Source: Cladobotryum mycophilum
Lineage: Eukaryota > Ascomycota > Sordariomycetes > Hypocreales > Hypocreaceae
Length of the DNA stretch: 64,000 bases
NCBI GenBank assembly: GCA_036429605.1
Contig: JAVFKD010000004.1
Coordinates: forward strand, 4,526,001-4,590,000
Direction of reading: 5' to 3'
Under the pieces are notes generated by a model. It saw nothing but the letters and a program-made list of their open reading frames with translations, searched no databases and was not told the DNA's origin. Below, in pieces: positions 11,195 to 22,733 of the stretch. How positions within the stretch are numbered: the stretch's first letter is position 1; the number at the start of each line of letters is the position of its first letter. The translations under genes were made by a program, and so were the position numbers.

Positions 11195-11594
11195 GGTGAA
11201 GAGGTCAGTATGTGTAAATCTATGAGTTACTGGTTTGTGAGCAAAGAGTTTGAAGAGATGAAGCATCAGGATCACAACCCCTCATTTAAAGAATTATATC
11301 ATAGATTCTGATGTAACGAGAGCTGTGCGGCAGATCACCTGTGGTACAGGATGCTGGAACGCCCGCATGCATGTAAGACATGGTTCGCCATGCTTATAAT
11401 TATAGCATCAACTGACGCCCTGCGTCTTACGCTCCACTCAGCCCACCCCAATATAGGAATCCAATATGGAGATTTGGTTCCGATATGAACTCCATCAGCA
11501 CTAAATTTCCACATTCATGCTCCCTTTTTAGAAAGGAGGGCCGCCTCGGGCTGGGGGACTTGCAGATGGACGTATTAATGTTGGTGTCCCGGTG
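11195..11594. promoter_or_regulatory. Divergent promoter region, TLC protein / PGS1
   Basis: The 400 nt between two divergently oriented start codons must hold both promoters. A pyrimidine-rich stretch precedes the PGS1 start. No specific operator is recognised. Confidence 0.4.
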
Positions 11595-13309
11595 ATGCAG
11601 CGTCGCCGTGGGTCGATGAGCGACGGCGCATCATCACATGCAATCCAAGTCAGAATGGATAACAATACATTTCTAGAAGAGTTGAATGCCAACATGCCCC
11701 GGTTCTCTATACAAAGCTCAAACATTGAGATTCTCGATTCACCGACAAAATTCCATGATGTGCTGATAGCCAAGATTTTGAGCGCTACTCGTCGCATATT
11801 TCTCACATCTCTTTACATAGGCAGTGATGCACACGTCTTGGTAAGAAAGCAATCTTATGGTCTGGACACATGGTTTCTAATGTCGATATTATAGAGACAT
11901 ACACTACGAAAAGCGCTTCGGAGCAATGCACAGCTAAAACTGTACCTTCTCATCGACAAGCTGCGTGGGTCGAGAGCAGATCCTGGTTGCTCTGATAGAT
12001 CGAGGACGTGCATTTCACTCTTGACGACTTTAGTTCAGGAATTTGGTGCACACAGAGTAGAAATAAGATGTTATCAGACCCCGAAGCTCAGAGGCCTTTG
12101 GAGATGCTTTGTGCCGGAAAGGCTCAACGAGGGCTTTGGCCTTCAGCACATTAAATTATGCGGCGTTGATGACGAGGTCATTGTGACAGGGTAAGCAGGT
12201 GAGCCACGCCCCAGAACAGTGCAGTTGTCTAACTTGGAGCTAGTGCAAATCTATCTCAAGAATACTTCACAAACAGAGAAGATAGGTATTATGTCTTTTG
12301 CTCAGAGGAGTTGACAGATTACTTCCATAGTCTAGTTGTTGCGCTGGGCCAGTTTTCTTACCTACTGAGTTCAAGCACGACAGATATCACAGGATGTGGA
12401 GAGCACGGTTTTGAATGGCCAAGCACCAACTATACACGACTCCCTCTTGATAAAACTGAAATGGTTGAGATTCAGTGTGCTGCTAGACATCATTTAATCC
12501 CGATATTGTGGAGGCATAGCTGGGAGCACTTACCCTTTCCCACACCATTACTACAGAATAAACCTCTCATCAGAGAGACTCTGGGAGATGAAGATACTGT
12601 CGTGTACCCACTGGCGCAATTGGCACCACTTTTGGGTGCATATGACACAATCTCGAAGCGTCCTCTGTCAACGCATGAGTGGGCATTGTCACATCTTCTC
12701 GCCATTCTCCCGAGGTGTTCCTCATGGACCCTGTCAACACCATATCTAAGCTTTCCTGATCGCTTCAGCGACACTCTGCTTTCTCCTGACAGCAAGGAAA
12801 ACTACCGGCCGGTAACAGCTGCGTCCGCAACGAATACTGGATCAATTGTCACTGCCGCTCCTGAAGCTATGAGCTTTTATGGTGCGAGGGGTTTGGCTGG
12901 CTACATACCCCGAGCTTTTACAGGCGAAGCGAAAAAGCTACTCCAGCGCATTGCCCAAAGGGGGAGTTCACTGAGGATTCTACAATGGAAGCGAGGAATC
13001 GCTCATGAATCTGGCGGATGGACCTTTCACGCCAAAGGCTGGTGGGTAAACTGTGACGGATCAGATCCAACTGACGCTGCGGCGGGCGAGAGTGAAGCCT
13101 CATCAATGGTGATGGTGGGATCCTCAAATTATGGTCAAAGATCTTTTACTCTAGACCTTGAAGTGGATATTTTGTTAGTGACGACAAACAGGGATCTTAA
13201 GCAAAGAATGAATGAGGAGAGGGAAAGAATACTGGCGCGTTCGGAACAGATTACAACGGAACGTATTAATAAGGGGGTCTCGTTGAGGGCATTGTGGTTT
13301 GGGTCTTGA
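11595..13309 (+). CDS. PGS1: Phosphatidylglycerophosphate synthase, mitochondrial (PGS1 family)
   Basis: Makes phosphatidylglycerophosphate from CDP-diacylglycerol and glycerol-3-phosphate, the committed step to cardiolipin in the mitochondrial inner membrane. Exons 11595-11840, 11895-12190 and 12244-13309 (introns of 54 and 53 nt) give 535 residues, close to yeast Pgs1. It is a phospholipase-D-fold enzyme with two HKD-like motifs. The first, HIK, is followed by TGANLSQEYFTNREDRY and is split by intron 2 inside the TG codon pair. The second is HAKGWW, followed by GSSNYGQRSFTLDLE. The N-terminal RFSIQSSNIEIL...SPTKF segment is typical of the family. ATG 11595 is preceded by an in-frame GTG only. 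The basic MQRRRG start could be part of a transit peptide, and an extra upstream exon is possible. Confidence 0.85.
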
Positions 13310-13592
13310 TGTGGCTTATAAAGTGTCTGGGGCTCAGTATATGATCATCGTATTCTCGTAGGCTTCATGTATTAGAGATAACCGGCATATGTAAACAATG
13401 TATATAAAGATGTGTATATATATGTAGCTTCTATTAATACGGAGAATAGAAACATTGGACCTAAAACATCTGTGCATAGTCAGGCTCACCAAGTGTGATG
13501 ATAAGCGCTGATTGCGTATGTGGCATAAATTTCGTAATATGTAAAAAGACAATATATCATTCATTTGGTTACTACTTAATCACATAACATAA

Positions 13593-15706
13593 TCATGAGT
13601 GTTCGTCTTGAGCCTCCATCAACTCAGACGGCAGCAACGCCGTGGTAATGACACACCCCAACGTCACTCCTCCAGCCAGATACAGCACACTATTTGCACC
13701 ATCGGCCTGCCCATACAAATGCTGCGCAATAAGCGGGCTCACGATCCCAAACAGTCTCCCCCAAAAGCTCGCCACCCCACATGCCGTGCCCCGTATCGGC
13801 GCAGGAAACGCCTCGGGCGTCCAGCCGTACAGCACGGCGTTGAACATGGACTGGAAAAAGTACTCCATGGCGAAGAGGCCCGAGTTCTTGGCCACGGTGT
13901 CGACGGCCGAGAAGGCGAAGATGGAGGCGCCCATGAGGCCCGAGGACACGACCATGGACCACTTGCGGCCGACGGAGGGGATGAGGGTTGACCAGGCGCC
14001 AAGCAGGACGCCGAGGGTCCCGGGTGCGTAGGTGTATATGTAGCTGGCGTAGGTGAACTTCAGACTCACCTTGGCAGCGCCGTTTTTTATGGCCAGGATT
14101 CGAGGGAGATAGAAGCCTGAAGAGAAAGCTGAGTTAGTCTACAGAGGGAGATGGAGGTGGAGATGGAGCGGGAGAGGGGAAGAAGGAGAAGAGGTGTATA
14201 TATACCTGCGACGGTGAATCCCCAAAAGTCCATGATGTATGTCAACCAAGTCAAGATAGTCAGACGAGTCATCTGAAAGCCATCAAACAGCAACTTATAC
14301 CTCTCCAGCTCATTAACCATCTTGGTCTTGTAGCCAGCCACACCCTTCCGCTGCTGTACCTCTTCCATCTCCACATTCGACGCCGACGCACTCGACGCCT
14401 CATCCTCGCTATCCAGAATCTTGAAAATATCAGCCGTGAGCCAAGTCTCCCGCTTATTCACCTTGGCCATGTGCGCAATCGTCTGCGCCGCCTTCTCGTC
14501 CTGCCCGCGGTAGAGCAGGTACTTGGGCGTCTCTTTGAAGTTGAAGACGAAGAAGCGGATGGTGAAGATGAGGAGGCTGACGGCGCCTGCGGTGTATAAG
14601 AGGTAGCGCCATCCCTTGTTTGCTGATCGGGCGCAGCAAGGGGCGGCGCCGTCTGCGACTGTGCTGTTGCATGCTGGGAGAGGGTTGGTTTCGGAGAAGT
14701 TGGGAGAGCACGAGTAGTTGGGGATGAAGGCGAATGCGAGGGCGCTGCAGATGACTACTCCGATGGGTTGGAAGATGGACAAACACGCCAAAAGAAAGCG
14801 CTTGTCCTATAGTCCTATTCAGCAAATGCACAATATATAGTCATTGCAGGATAGAGCCTCACCCGAGGTACGAATTCGAGAAAGATGGTGGTATCAACGG
14901 GGATGTTGCCGCCGACTCCAAAGCCCACAAATGCAGTCAATACCAAAAAAGTATTGTACGTGTTGGATGCCCCGAGACACAGTCCAAAGACGGAGGAGAA
15001 GAGACAAGTCAAGTTGAAAGCCCAGCGGCGGCCTAGATTCTAGCATTAGTACACTCAAGCGTCAAGCGATACAAGAAATCCTAGTAGATGAATCGTCAAG
15101 CCAATTCTATAATGGATCATCTCTTATTTTCTCAAGGGATCGCTAAGGGGGAAGAGTCACCGCACCAATAATGTCCGATATGAATCCCCAAAAGAAGGCA
15201 CCAGCCGTGAGACCGGCATTGAAGCTCGTCGATATGTTTCCCGACTGATCGTTCGAGAAGCCCAGCTCCTGCTGCAGCGGGCTTAGCACCAGAGCAAAGG
15301 CTTGCGCCCAGAGCAGATCGAGGAAGTATCCCGAGCCGCAGAGAAGCCAGATGTACCATTGGTATCTTCCCATGCCCTGGGCGTCAATGGCACGGTTAAC
15401 CAGCACGCATTTCTTCTCGTACAGCGACAAGGACTGGGAATTAAGCTGCACAAGGTCGAGCTCTCCGCTGTCGCCTCTCTCATAGTCTGGGAGAGCAGAA
15501 GCAGCCGAGTCGCCGCTACTAGACGAAGAACTGCCCTGCTCTAGGGCCGCCATGGCGTATGATGCCGATGATGTTGATGTCGAGGAAGATGACGTAGTTG
15601 AATCTCCTCCACTGGAAGGAATATGGGTATTATGAGTCTCGTACGACGTGGGAGAAGACCGAGACTCTTGGAGCAACGGCTCCCTCTCCTCTGGTAGGCC
15701 ACACAT
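13593..15706 (-). CDS. MFS transporter, SV2/SVOP-like
   Basis: Four exons (15706-15166, 15032-14863, 14806-14206, 14116-13593; introns of 133, 56 and 89 nt) encode 611 residues. The N-terminal 115 residues are cytosolic and Ser-rich. About 12 transmembrane helices follow. The MFS loop 2-3 signature SDIIGRR is created by splicing of exons 1 and 2. GNIPVDTTIFLEFVPR..R on helices 4-5 is the SV2/SVOP pattern, and a long central loop (about residues 320-390) is charged and Ser-rich. GWTPEAFPAPIRGTA matches the sugar-transporter-like helix 10-11 region. It probably moves an organic anion or similar small solute across the plasma membrane; the substrate cannot be read from sequence. The gene is convergent with PGS1, 283 nt away. 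Confidence 0.8.
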
Positions 15707-16538
15707 TTATATATGCCCTGCTGCATAACCCTTTAGATCTGGGATTCGGGGAACTAATTCCCTAACCACAGCGACAAGAAGAAGAGTTACATCGCAGAGA
15801 TGCCTTCTTGTTCCTATCCTCTATTCTGCCGAGTTTTCAATGCGCGCCTTGAACCCGCCGCCCGCGCATCATTCCGAGTTGAGATCTCAGAGGACGGTGA
15901 TTTGACGCCACAGTGACATGCGGGAGACCAATGCGTCTTAGGCGCAATCTATACGTCATTGAACATGCAGCAATTCGGAGCCGTTGGCTTCGGGAGAGCG
16001 GGCATGAGACCAAGAATTATTCTTGGCCCGGACGTTAAACTCGTAAATTGAATACCCTATGAACTGTGAAGGAAGTCTTTGGTATTTCATTGTTCAATCA
16101 TGGCGAAAACCAAGGAGTGATCGGCAATGGATGGGCAAAGGGTTTGTTCTGTCTGGTGTCTAAGATGGGGTGTAAGAGTGATCTGCAAGGTTGCATACAG
16201 ATTGGATCATGATCGCAGACGCCCGACGTACCGCCCTATACGATCTGTTGTCTTTCGCTTGCTAGTAACGCCCAAGGACTCGTATGGTTTATGGGGTCTA
16301 AGTAATCTAGGGAATAGATGAATGCAACGCTGATTTAAATCACGCAAAGACGTGAAGCCGAGAAGAGGATGTAAGTAGTACAGTGTGAATGCACACGTTG
16401 GATCGGCGGTGATGCATGAGTAGGTAGCTTTGATAACTTGACCGAATGCCTTGTAGGAGAAACAAATAAACTAAAAGCACTGTATTACCATGGCTAAAAT
16501 GGTCGCGTCTGTTTGCGCGCAGAACAACCATATCACTC
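15707..16538. other. Intergenic, MFS promoter side
   Basis: Holds the 5' region of the SVOP-like MFS gene and the 3' region of the PAQR gene. No gene is supported; the short plus-strand frame at 16127-16321 has no domain. Confidence 0.5.
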
Positions 16539-17558
16539 TCACGATGCCCTTCTCCATGCTACCTCAAACATGTCATGCATAACCCGACACCCATTCAAAC
16601 ACGTAATCGCCGTCATGACATGCCAAATATTATGGCTACATCCTATAAAGTCAAATCTCCCCGGCCACAGCCTCTCAGGAAACTTGGTCGCATACACCAG
16701 AGCTCCTACAAATATCGGGACACTTACGGGCCACACAAAGTCGTAAATCTCAGCCGTTTGTTCCCAGCCGTTAAGCCGGAGCGAGTGCAGCGCCGGGAGG
16801 ACGATCCCCTGTGCGCCGAGGCCGCTGAAGAAGAGTACGCGGTTCCAGCTTCGGGCGAGTGGCCAGGTGGTTGGAACAATTTTCCACGGCGCAATGTTGG
16901 CTGGTCGAAAGGCATTTGTCCAGGGAAGAAGTAGACCAGCGATGAGCCAAACCAAACTTGACATGATGTATCCTCCACGAATATATGGCTGTTGATAGAA
17001 CGCGACGTGAAGAAAGAGAATGTTGAAAGCCGTTAATATGAGGGATATCGACATGATGTCTACAGAAACAAAGGATGACATTAAGCGCACGCGGGAACTG
17101 CATCTGGCCGAGTGCCATGCCGAACTGCATATCATTGACGCAGCTCCAGTCACAAAGTACGTGAGCGCAACATATGCATCCAGACTTCGTCCAAGCCCTC
17201 CGTCTCGAAACGTCTCAAAGACAGGGATGATACACAAAGGATAACGAAGAACAAGAAATACCGGTATCAGATGCGTCCATATGTTGATCGTCTCATTGGA
17301 TAAATAAAAAAGTGACAGTGCTGTTTTGATGAGAGACGGAGTGAAGCGATAACCGCGTCTGATGAAGTGATTGTTGCGCCATGGCGATGGTATCTCTTCA
17401 TATGTGAGCCAGCCGCCGTTGGCTTCAGAGACTTTGAGTGCTAGATTGACTGCTTTGTGAAAGTCTTTGCTGTCGATGTCGATGTCCACTGGGGGGTCCG
17501 AATGCCTCTGGCTGGCGGTTGTTTGCAGCTGGCGCTTGGGTGGCTGTGCCATTGACAT
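16539..17558 (-). CDS. PAQR / haemolysin-III family seven-helix membrane protein
   Basis: The main exon, starting at ATG 17558 (MSMAQPPKRQ), encodes 339 residues with seven membrane segments and the three PAQR motifs: ETINIWTHLIP, SSAWHSARCSS (Ser...His) and CSHNIWHVMTA (H...H). These bind a metal, probably zinc, as in adiponectin receptors and yeast Izh proteins. Fungal members are linked to sterol/lipid and zinc homeostasis, and a ceramidase-like activity is known for some relatives. The reading frame is open upstream to 17645 without ATG. An alternative first exon from ATG 17670 (MEDLLRLQIESLFESG), joined through an intron of about 58 nt, would replace the N-terminus; this needs cDNA. A G6 run near 17489-17494 is in frame here. 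Confidence 0.8.
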   Translation of the reverse strand: MSMAQPPKRQLQTTASQRHSDPPVDIDIDSKDFHKAVNLALKVSEANGGWLTYEEIPSPWRNNHFIRRGYRFTPSLIKTALSLFYLSNETINIWTHLIPVFLVLRYPLCIIPVFETFRDGGLGRSLDAYVALTYFVTGAASMICSSAWHSARCSSRVRLMSSFVSVDIMSISLILTAFNILFLHVAFYQQPYIRGGYIMSSLVWLIAGLLLPWTNAFRPANIAPWKIVPTTWPLARSWNRVLFFSGLGAQGIVLPALHSLRLNGWEQTAEIYDFVWPVSVPIFVGALVYATKFPERLWPGRFDFIGCSHNIWHVMTAITCLNGCRVMHDMFEVAWRRAS

Positions 17559-18278
17559 TGGAGTTGCTCTGGAGAGGAACTTGAATTTCTTGGGACACAA
17601 GTGAATTAAGCGAAGAAAAGATACCAGACTCAAAAAGGCTCTCAATTTGCAATCTCAGCAAGTCTTCCATGGTGGTCTTTCAATAAAAAGGGATGTTCAA
17701 TCGGACTCGCGCGAGGGTTCCAGGAGGTGAGCGCCTGTGCTTAATGATCAACTCTGCAGACTCAAATCGAACCGATATTGGGGGCAAGAATTGTAATTAT
17801 CTTCAGCAAACGAACGCATCCGCCTCTCAGCACGAACCTAATCATCTTCCGCCCAAAAGTTTCAGCTGAAAATAACTCTCGAATTCGTTGATGGTGGTCA
17901 GTCTCACATAAGCCTCCAGTTCGATAGAATCGGCAGCGCCCGCACCCATCGCCCCTCACGCACGCCACTCAGCGGTTTGAGCCCGGGAATAGATTAAAAA
18001 GTCAAATGTGATTTCAATCATTTCAGTATCCGAGACACGTGAGTCGGTTTGTGGGGTCCCGATTTAGAAACGGCTGTGCACTTGGATAGCCCACTCCAAC
18101 AAGAGCGAATCCGCGGTGAGCCCTCGGTGAGGTTGAGAATGTGGATAACCTCAGGTGCCGGGGGAACCAAGGTTACCGAGCCTAGAGAACAATGCCCCAA
18201 CTTCTTCTCTCGCACACAATCTCTCCTCCTCTCCCCCTCGATTATTATGAACCAACTTGCTCTTCACAAACTGGCTTA
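17559..18278. promoter_or_regulatory. Divergent promoter region, PAQR / DHA2 transporter
   Basis: Lies between two divergently oriented starts. It contains the possible upstream first exon of the PAQR gene (17670 downward) and a CT-rich tract at about 18208-18240 just before the DHA2 start, typical of fungal core promoters. No protein-coding gene is supported in 17671-18278. Confidence 0.4.
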
Positions 18279-20045
18279 ATGGCCGAGCAACTCCCCAACA
18301 TGAGCGACACGGCTTCCAAACAAGAAACCCTTGTCGGTACAATTCCTGATGATGTGGAAAACCAAATACAAGAGGTATCAAAAAGACCCAAGTATTACAA
18401 CATCATCATTGCTAGTCTTTGCTCCTGTGTGTTCATCGATACCGTCAATACCATCAATTTTGCTGCCGCTCTGCCCGCGGTCGCTACAGATCTGAATGCC
18501 ACCACCACACAGGCATTCTGGTGTGGCACAGTTCTTCTCTTTGCCCAATGTGTTGCTCAACCGATATATGGCGCTCTAGCCGAGTCCTTTGGTCGCAAGT
18601 CTTGCATGCTGACGGCCCTGGCCATCTTCACGCTGGGGAGCTTGCTGGCAGCCCTTGCACAAACGATTGAGTGGTTGATTGCGGTGAGGGCAGTTCAAGG
18701 TCTTGGAGGCGGCGGGATCAATGTTTGCGTTAATCTCATCGTCGTTGATCTTTCGTCGAGGAGTGAGAGAGCCAAGTTGAGTGGTATCGTGGCCTTGGCT
18801 GGCGCACTTGGTCTGGCGGCTGGAGTCCTGTCAGGAGCTGCGACCACCGGAGTGACTTGGAGATTGTGAGTAATGTCGTATATCACAAGATTGCTTCTGC
18901 TAATACAAGCCTAGGATTTTCTACATCAACCTGCCCATCGCATGTATCCCATTTGTTCTGCTGCTCCTCTTTCTCCCACGAAGCAACGACAAGATTAACA
19001 CTCTATCGATCGCAAAGTCAATGGACTGGACCGGTATTGTCATCTTGTCAGGATCGGTCGCAGCTATACTATTCGCAATTATTTCGGGAGGCACTCAGTT
19101 TGCCTGGTCTTCGGCGAATATAATATCTCCACTGGTCATTGGCGTTGTGGGAATTTTTGGCTTTGGTCTTTTCGAAGAGCAGGTTGCCGGGAAATACGGA
19201 TTTGGACAGGCGTTTATTCCGCTGAGGTTATTTGCCAGCCGTACGGCGGCGTTTGGCTACCTGATGTCCTTCCTTCAGGCGGTTATCCTATGGACGATTT
19301 CATATTACTTTCAGCTTTATGTGAGTATCCATGGCAGTTGAGATGGCTCGCATGCTAACGTTTGTAGATGCACATTAGCGATTCCCTTTCGTTGCTCGAG
19401 TCATCGATTCATATCCTACCCAGCACTCTTATTGTTCCCCCGTCAGCAGCCATTGCCGGTATTCTCATGTCCAAGTTTAACCACTTCAAGTATTTCAACC
19501 TTGCGGCGTTCGTCCTGATAGCAGCGGGATGCGCAGCACTCTCGACCCTACGCGCGGATGCTAGCACAGCCAAGATGATCGGATTCCAGATCCTGTACAG
19601 CATTGGCGGAGGTATCCTCTTCCCGGGACGGCTGGTTGCCGTGCAGATGGCTCAGCGGGAGATGAGCGAAGATGGAAAAGATGACGGAGCGGATGTTCGC
19701 ATGGCAACGAGTCTTGTGAGTCTCACGACATCCATGGGCGAAGCGTTTGGCATCGCCATGGGCAGCACGACACTTCAGGGGGCATGGAATCCGCTGGTGA
19801 GGAAGGCGGTTGCGGATGGAAGGATTCCAGAGATGTTTATTCTGTCGGGAGCATTGGCTGCGAGAAGTGCAGAACTAATCAAGGATTTTCCAGAGCCTGT
19901 AGCTCAGGTGTATCGAGAGATTGCCGCTCTTAGTATCGCGAGGATCTGGTACATTTGCGTTGGAATGGCGGGCCTGGGCATCATCGCGGCCATTCTATCG
20001 AAGAATATCGCTTTCAATAAAGCGGAGGAATCCGGCGAGAAATGA
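18279..20045 (+). CDS. MFS multidrug efflux transporter, DHA2 (14-helix) type
   Basis: Three exons (18279-18865, 18915-19320, 19368-20045; introns of 49 and 47 nt) encode 556 residues. ATG 18279 (MAEQLPNMSD) is preferred over 18192; ATG 18300 is also possible. Known DHA2 features include a loop 2-3 GALAESFGRKS motif, VRAVQGLGGGGI in helix 4-5, an LGLAAGVLSGA antiporter-type motif C, and an FYINLPIACIP segment created at the first splice. About 14 helices are countable. Such pumps export toxins, antifungals or secondary metabolites by proton antiport at the plasma membrane. No biosynthetic cluster surrounds it, so a general detoxification role is more likely than self-protection. Confidence 0.8.
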
Positions 20046-20819
20046 GGGATAAGAAGGAACTTAATAAATGGTCTTGATTTGATGAATGCATATGAGGAAT
20101 CTTGTGATGGCTTCAATTTTCGTCAAGGATACCCTAGAGTGATAACGCTTGCATTTTGGCGCCAGTTCATGGCGACGCCGTAGGTAGTTGAGACTTTAAA
20201 AAACAGTTAATGCCTCATCAATAACCTCAGACTCAGGGGTTCGGATCAGACCCTGATCAACATGTCGTGTCATATCTTGTCCTGTCGATCATCATGTAGC
20301 CAAGCTGTTCTGCAACGGTTCAACGTCAGACTAAAATCTTCACACCGAAAGTCCAGCGGCCTTTGTTCTCGTCCACGTTTCGTCGAGGAGCGAATTAAAA
20401 GATGTGAGAAGCGTTGATTGACCCGCTTGTGAAAAATCTTTTCATGTGAAGAGACGATCACGACTGCGTTCAGGCAAAAGGCAAATGCATGTCCAAGATG
20501 TTGAGAGATAAATATGGAGAGTCGAGTCTCCATCGAGTCTCCATTATGACGTCGAAATACAGAGACATGCAGAAACACGCAGACACACGCTCGGGCTTCC
20601 TTTTTTGGCTTTTCCAGCATGAAGCGAGCATTGATAAGATAAGACAGCCCCTGGAGAGAAGACCTTAGACTGAGACAGCTAAAGCCCCGCCGTTCCTTAA
20701 AAATGTTGCCCCGCCATCGTTCATCCCCCTCCAAACATTGAAGCCTTGCCTTGCCTCGTCCTGTCTCTCTATACTTTGACTCTCCCAACAAGCATATTCA
20801 ACAACAAAGACCGTTCAAG
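20046..20819. other. Intergenic, ARMT1-like promoter
   Basis: No gene is supported; the minus-strand frame 20270-20791 lies over the promoter region and has no domain. A CT/CA-rich stretch runs up to the start codon at 20820. Confidence 0.45.
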
Positions 20820-22522
20820 ATGGAGTACGATACAAAGACCCGTTAGTTCAACTCTTCAATGCCTCACTGTTCATGTCCACTGATCCCATAATCAGCCAAG
20901 TCCGTCACCAACGACCCTACATCCTTTGCCAGCGACTCTGTTCGTAAGCGTTGGCCCGTCATTCTCGTGAGATTTACTCTAGTTGTAGACTAATTGGTCG
21001 ATGGATATACTGACAATGCCTTTACAAGACTGGCGCCATCGATGATATATACAAGACCATCTCAAGCACCGAGGACCCCGAAAAGCAGGCCGAGGGCAAG
21101 AAGATTGTCGAGCAGCTTGGTAGCCTCAAGTATGAAGTGCTCCACGACCGCAAACTGACGTACGCCCACCCAATTCTCCCTTCCAATGGAACCAAGCAGC
21201 CGTACTAAACTCAGGATAGCCCAATTGTCGACGATGGATACCCCGATGAGGTTGCTGCCTACAACAAGGAGGTCGAAGACCTAGGCAACCCATCATGGTT
21301 CCAGGTCCCTTGGCTCTTCTCAGAGTGCTACATGTATAGGTAGGAATTCCGTGCGCTCGTACGAATGCGAGTTCTAATATGGATGAACAGACGCATTAGC
21401 ACCTTCTTCCAGCTTACCAAGCACTGGAAGAGCTACGACATGTTTGCCCGACAAAAGATCGACACCTTCCGAACATCACGGAACGCCGTCGTTGAGCTCG
21501 CCGCCCGATACAAGGACATCATCACAAAGGTCAAGGCTGACAAGAGCGTCACCCACGACCTCGAGGCCGAGAAGCTTTTATTCACGGAATTGTTCGAGGT
21601 CTGCCTCTGGGGCAACGCTACTGACTTGTCTCTTCTTACCAACATGACATACGAAGACATCCAGAAACTTCAGGGCAGCGAGGCTCGAAAGGCGGCCGAA
21701 AAGAATATTCTGATCAACGACCTCCCTGCTTCTTACGAGTTGCTCAAGAAGGCCCAGGCCGAAGGAAAGAAGGAGCGCCGTGTCGACTTTGTCCTCGACA
21801 ATGCCGGCTTCGAACTCTACGTCGATCTCATCCTCGCAGGATACCTCCTCAACACCGGTCTAGCCACCCAGATTGTCCTTCGCCCCAAGTCTATGCCGTG
21901 GTTCGTTTCCGATGTTCTTCCAAGTGACTTTAGCGCTCTTCTCAGCGCGCTCTCCAGCCCCAAGTCCTTCTTCGAGACACAGACAGAAGAAGAAAAGGTT
22001 TCGGGCAAGACCCCCGCTCCTCTATCAGCCAACGAAGTGGATGAACTTCTCTACGTTTTCCAGGACTGGGCTACCCTCCATGCTGAAGGCCAGCTCATCA
22101 TGCGTCCTAACCGCTACTGGACCGCTGGTGGTAGCTACTGGCGCTTGCCTAAACAGAACCCCGAGCTACACGAGGATCTCAAGGAGGCTGAGCTAGTTAT
22201 CTTCAAGGGCGACTTGAACTACCGTAAACTTACCGGTGATGTATGTAATCTGCTTTCCCATTCAATATGATCACTTGACTGACAAACACAGGCTCACTGG
22301 GACCCCACCACATCATTCTCAGAGGCCATTGGCCCCATGGGTCCTAGATCTGGCGTAAACGTCCTCTCCCTGCGTACTTGCAAGGCCGATGTTGTCGTTG
22401 GTCTCCCCACTGGAAAGGATGAAGAGTTGAGAGCTACTGAAAATGGTGGCGGCGACAGCGGAGCCAGAAAGTGGGCTTGGCACGGAAAGTGGGCTGTCAT
22501 TTGCTTGTCAAACGGGGCTTAA
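20820..22522 (+). CDS. DUF89 / ARMT1-like damage-control phosphatase
   Basis: Six exons are reconstructed: 20820-20841, 20896-20966, 21029-21159, 21220-21339, 21391-22240 and 22292-22522. They give 474 residues. The DUF89 signatures are clear: RKRWPVILTGAIDDIY near the N-terminus, DNAGFELYVDL with the metal-binding Asp-Asn near residue 240, and KGDLNYRKLTGD near residue 390. This is subfamily III, the group of human ARMT1 and yeast YMR027W, metal-dependent phosphatases that clear harmful sugar phosphates such as fructose-1-phosphate; a protein-carboxyl methyltransferase activity was also reported for ARMT1. Length matches the family. It is probably cytosolic, with no signal peptide. The first exon is only 22 nt, so it is easily missed by gene finders. 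Confidence 0.88.
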
Positions 22523-22733
22523 ATGATGTTTATGGCAGAATGAAAATGAAAAGGGATAGATTTATAGAGTTATAGAATCAAGAGGCGGGACTTATGGCTG
22601 CCTAGGTATTTACAGGACTGATGAATAAATGAACAGTGGAAATCACTGAGAATTGGAACTTGGTATTGAAAGCGATTGCGATTGGCCAATTCGCCTTTTG
22701 CTATGAGATTTGCCTGGTCTTTGTCCTGATCAT

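Noticed and set aside
20225..20262. ggggttcggatcagaccctgatc resembling the T-arm of a tRNA
   Set aside because: No acceptor stem or anticodon arm can be formed around it.
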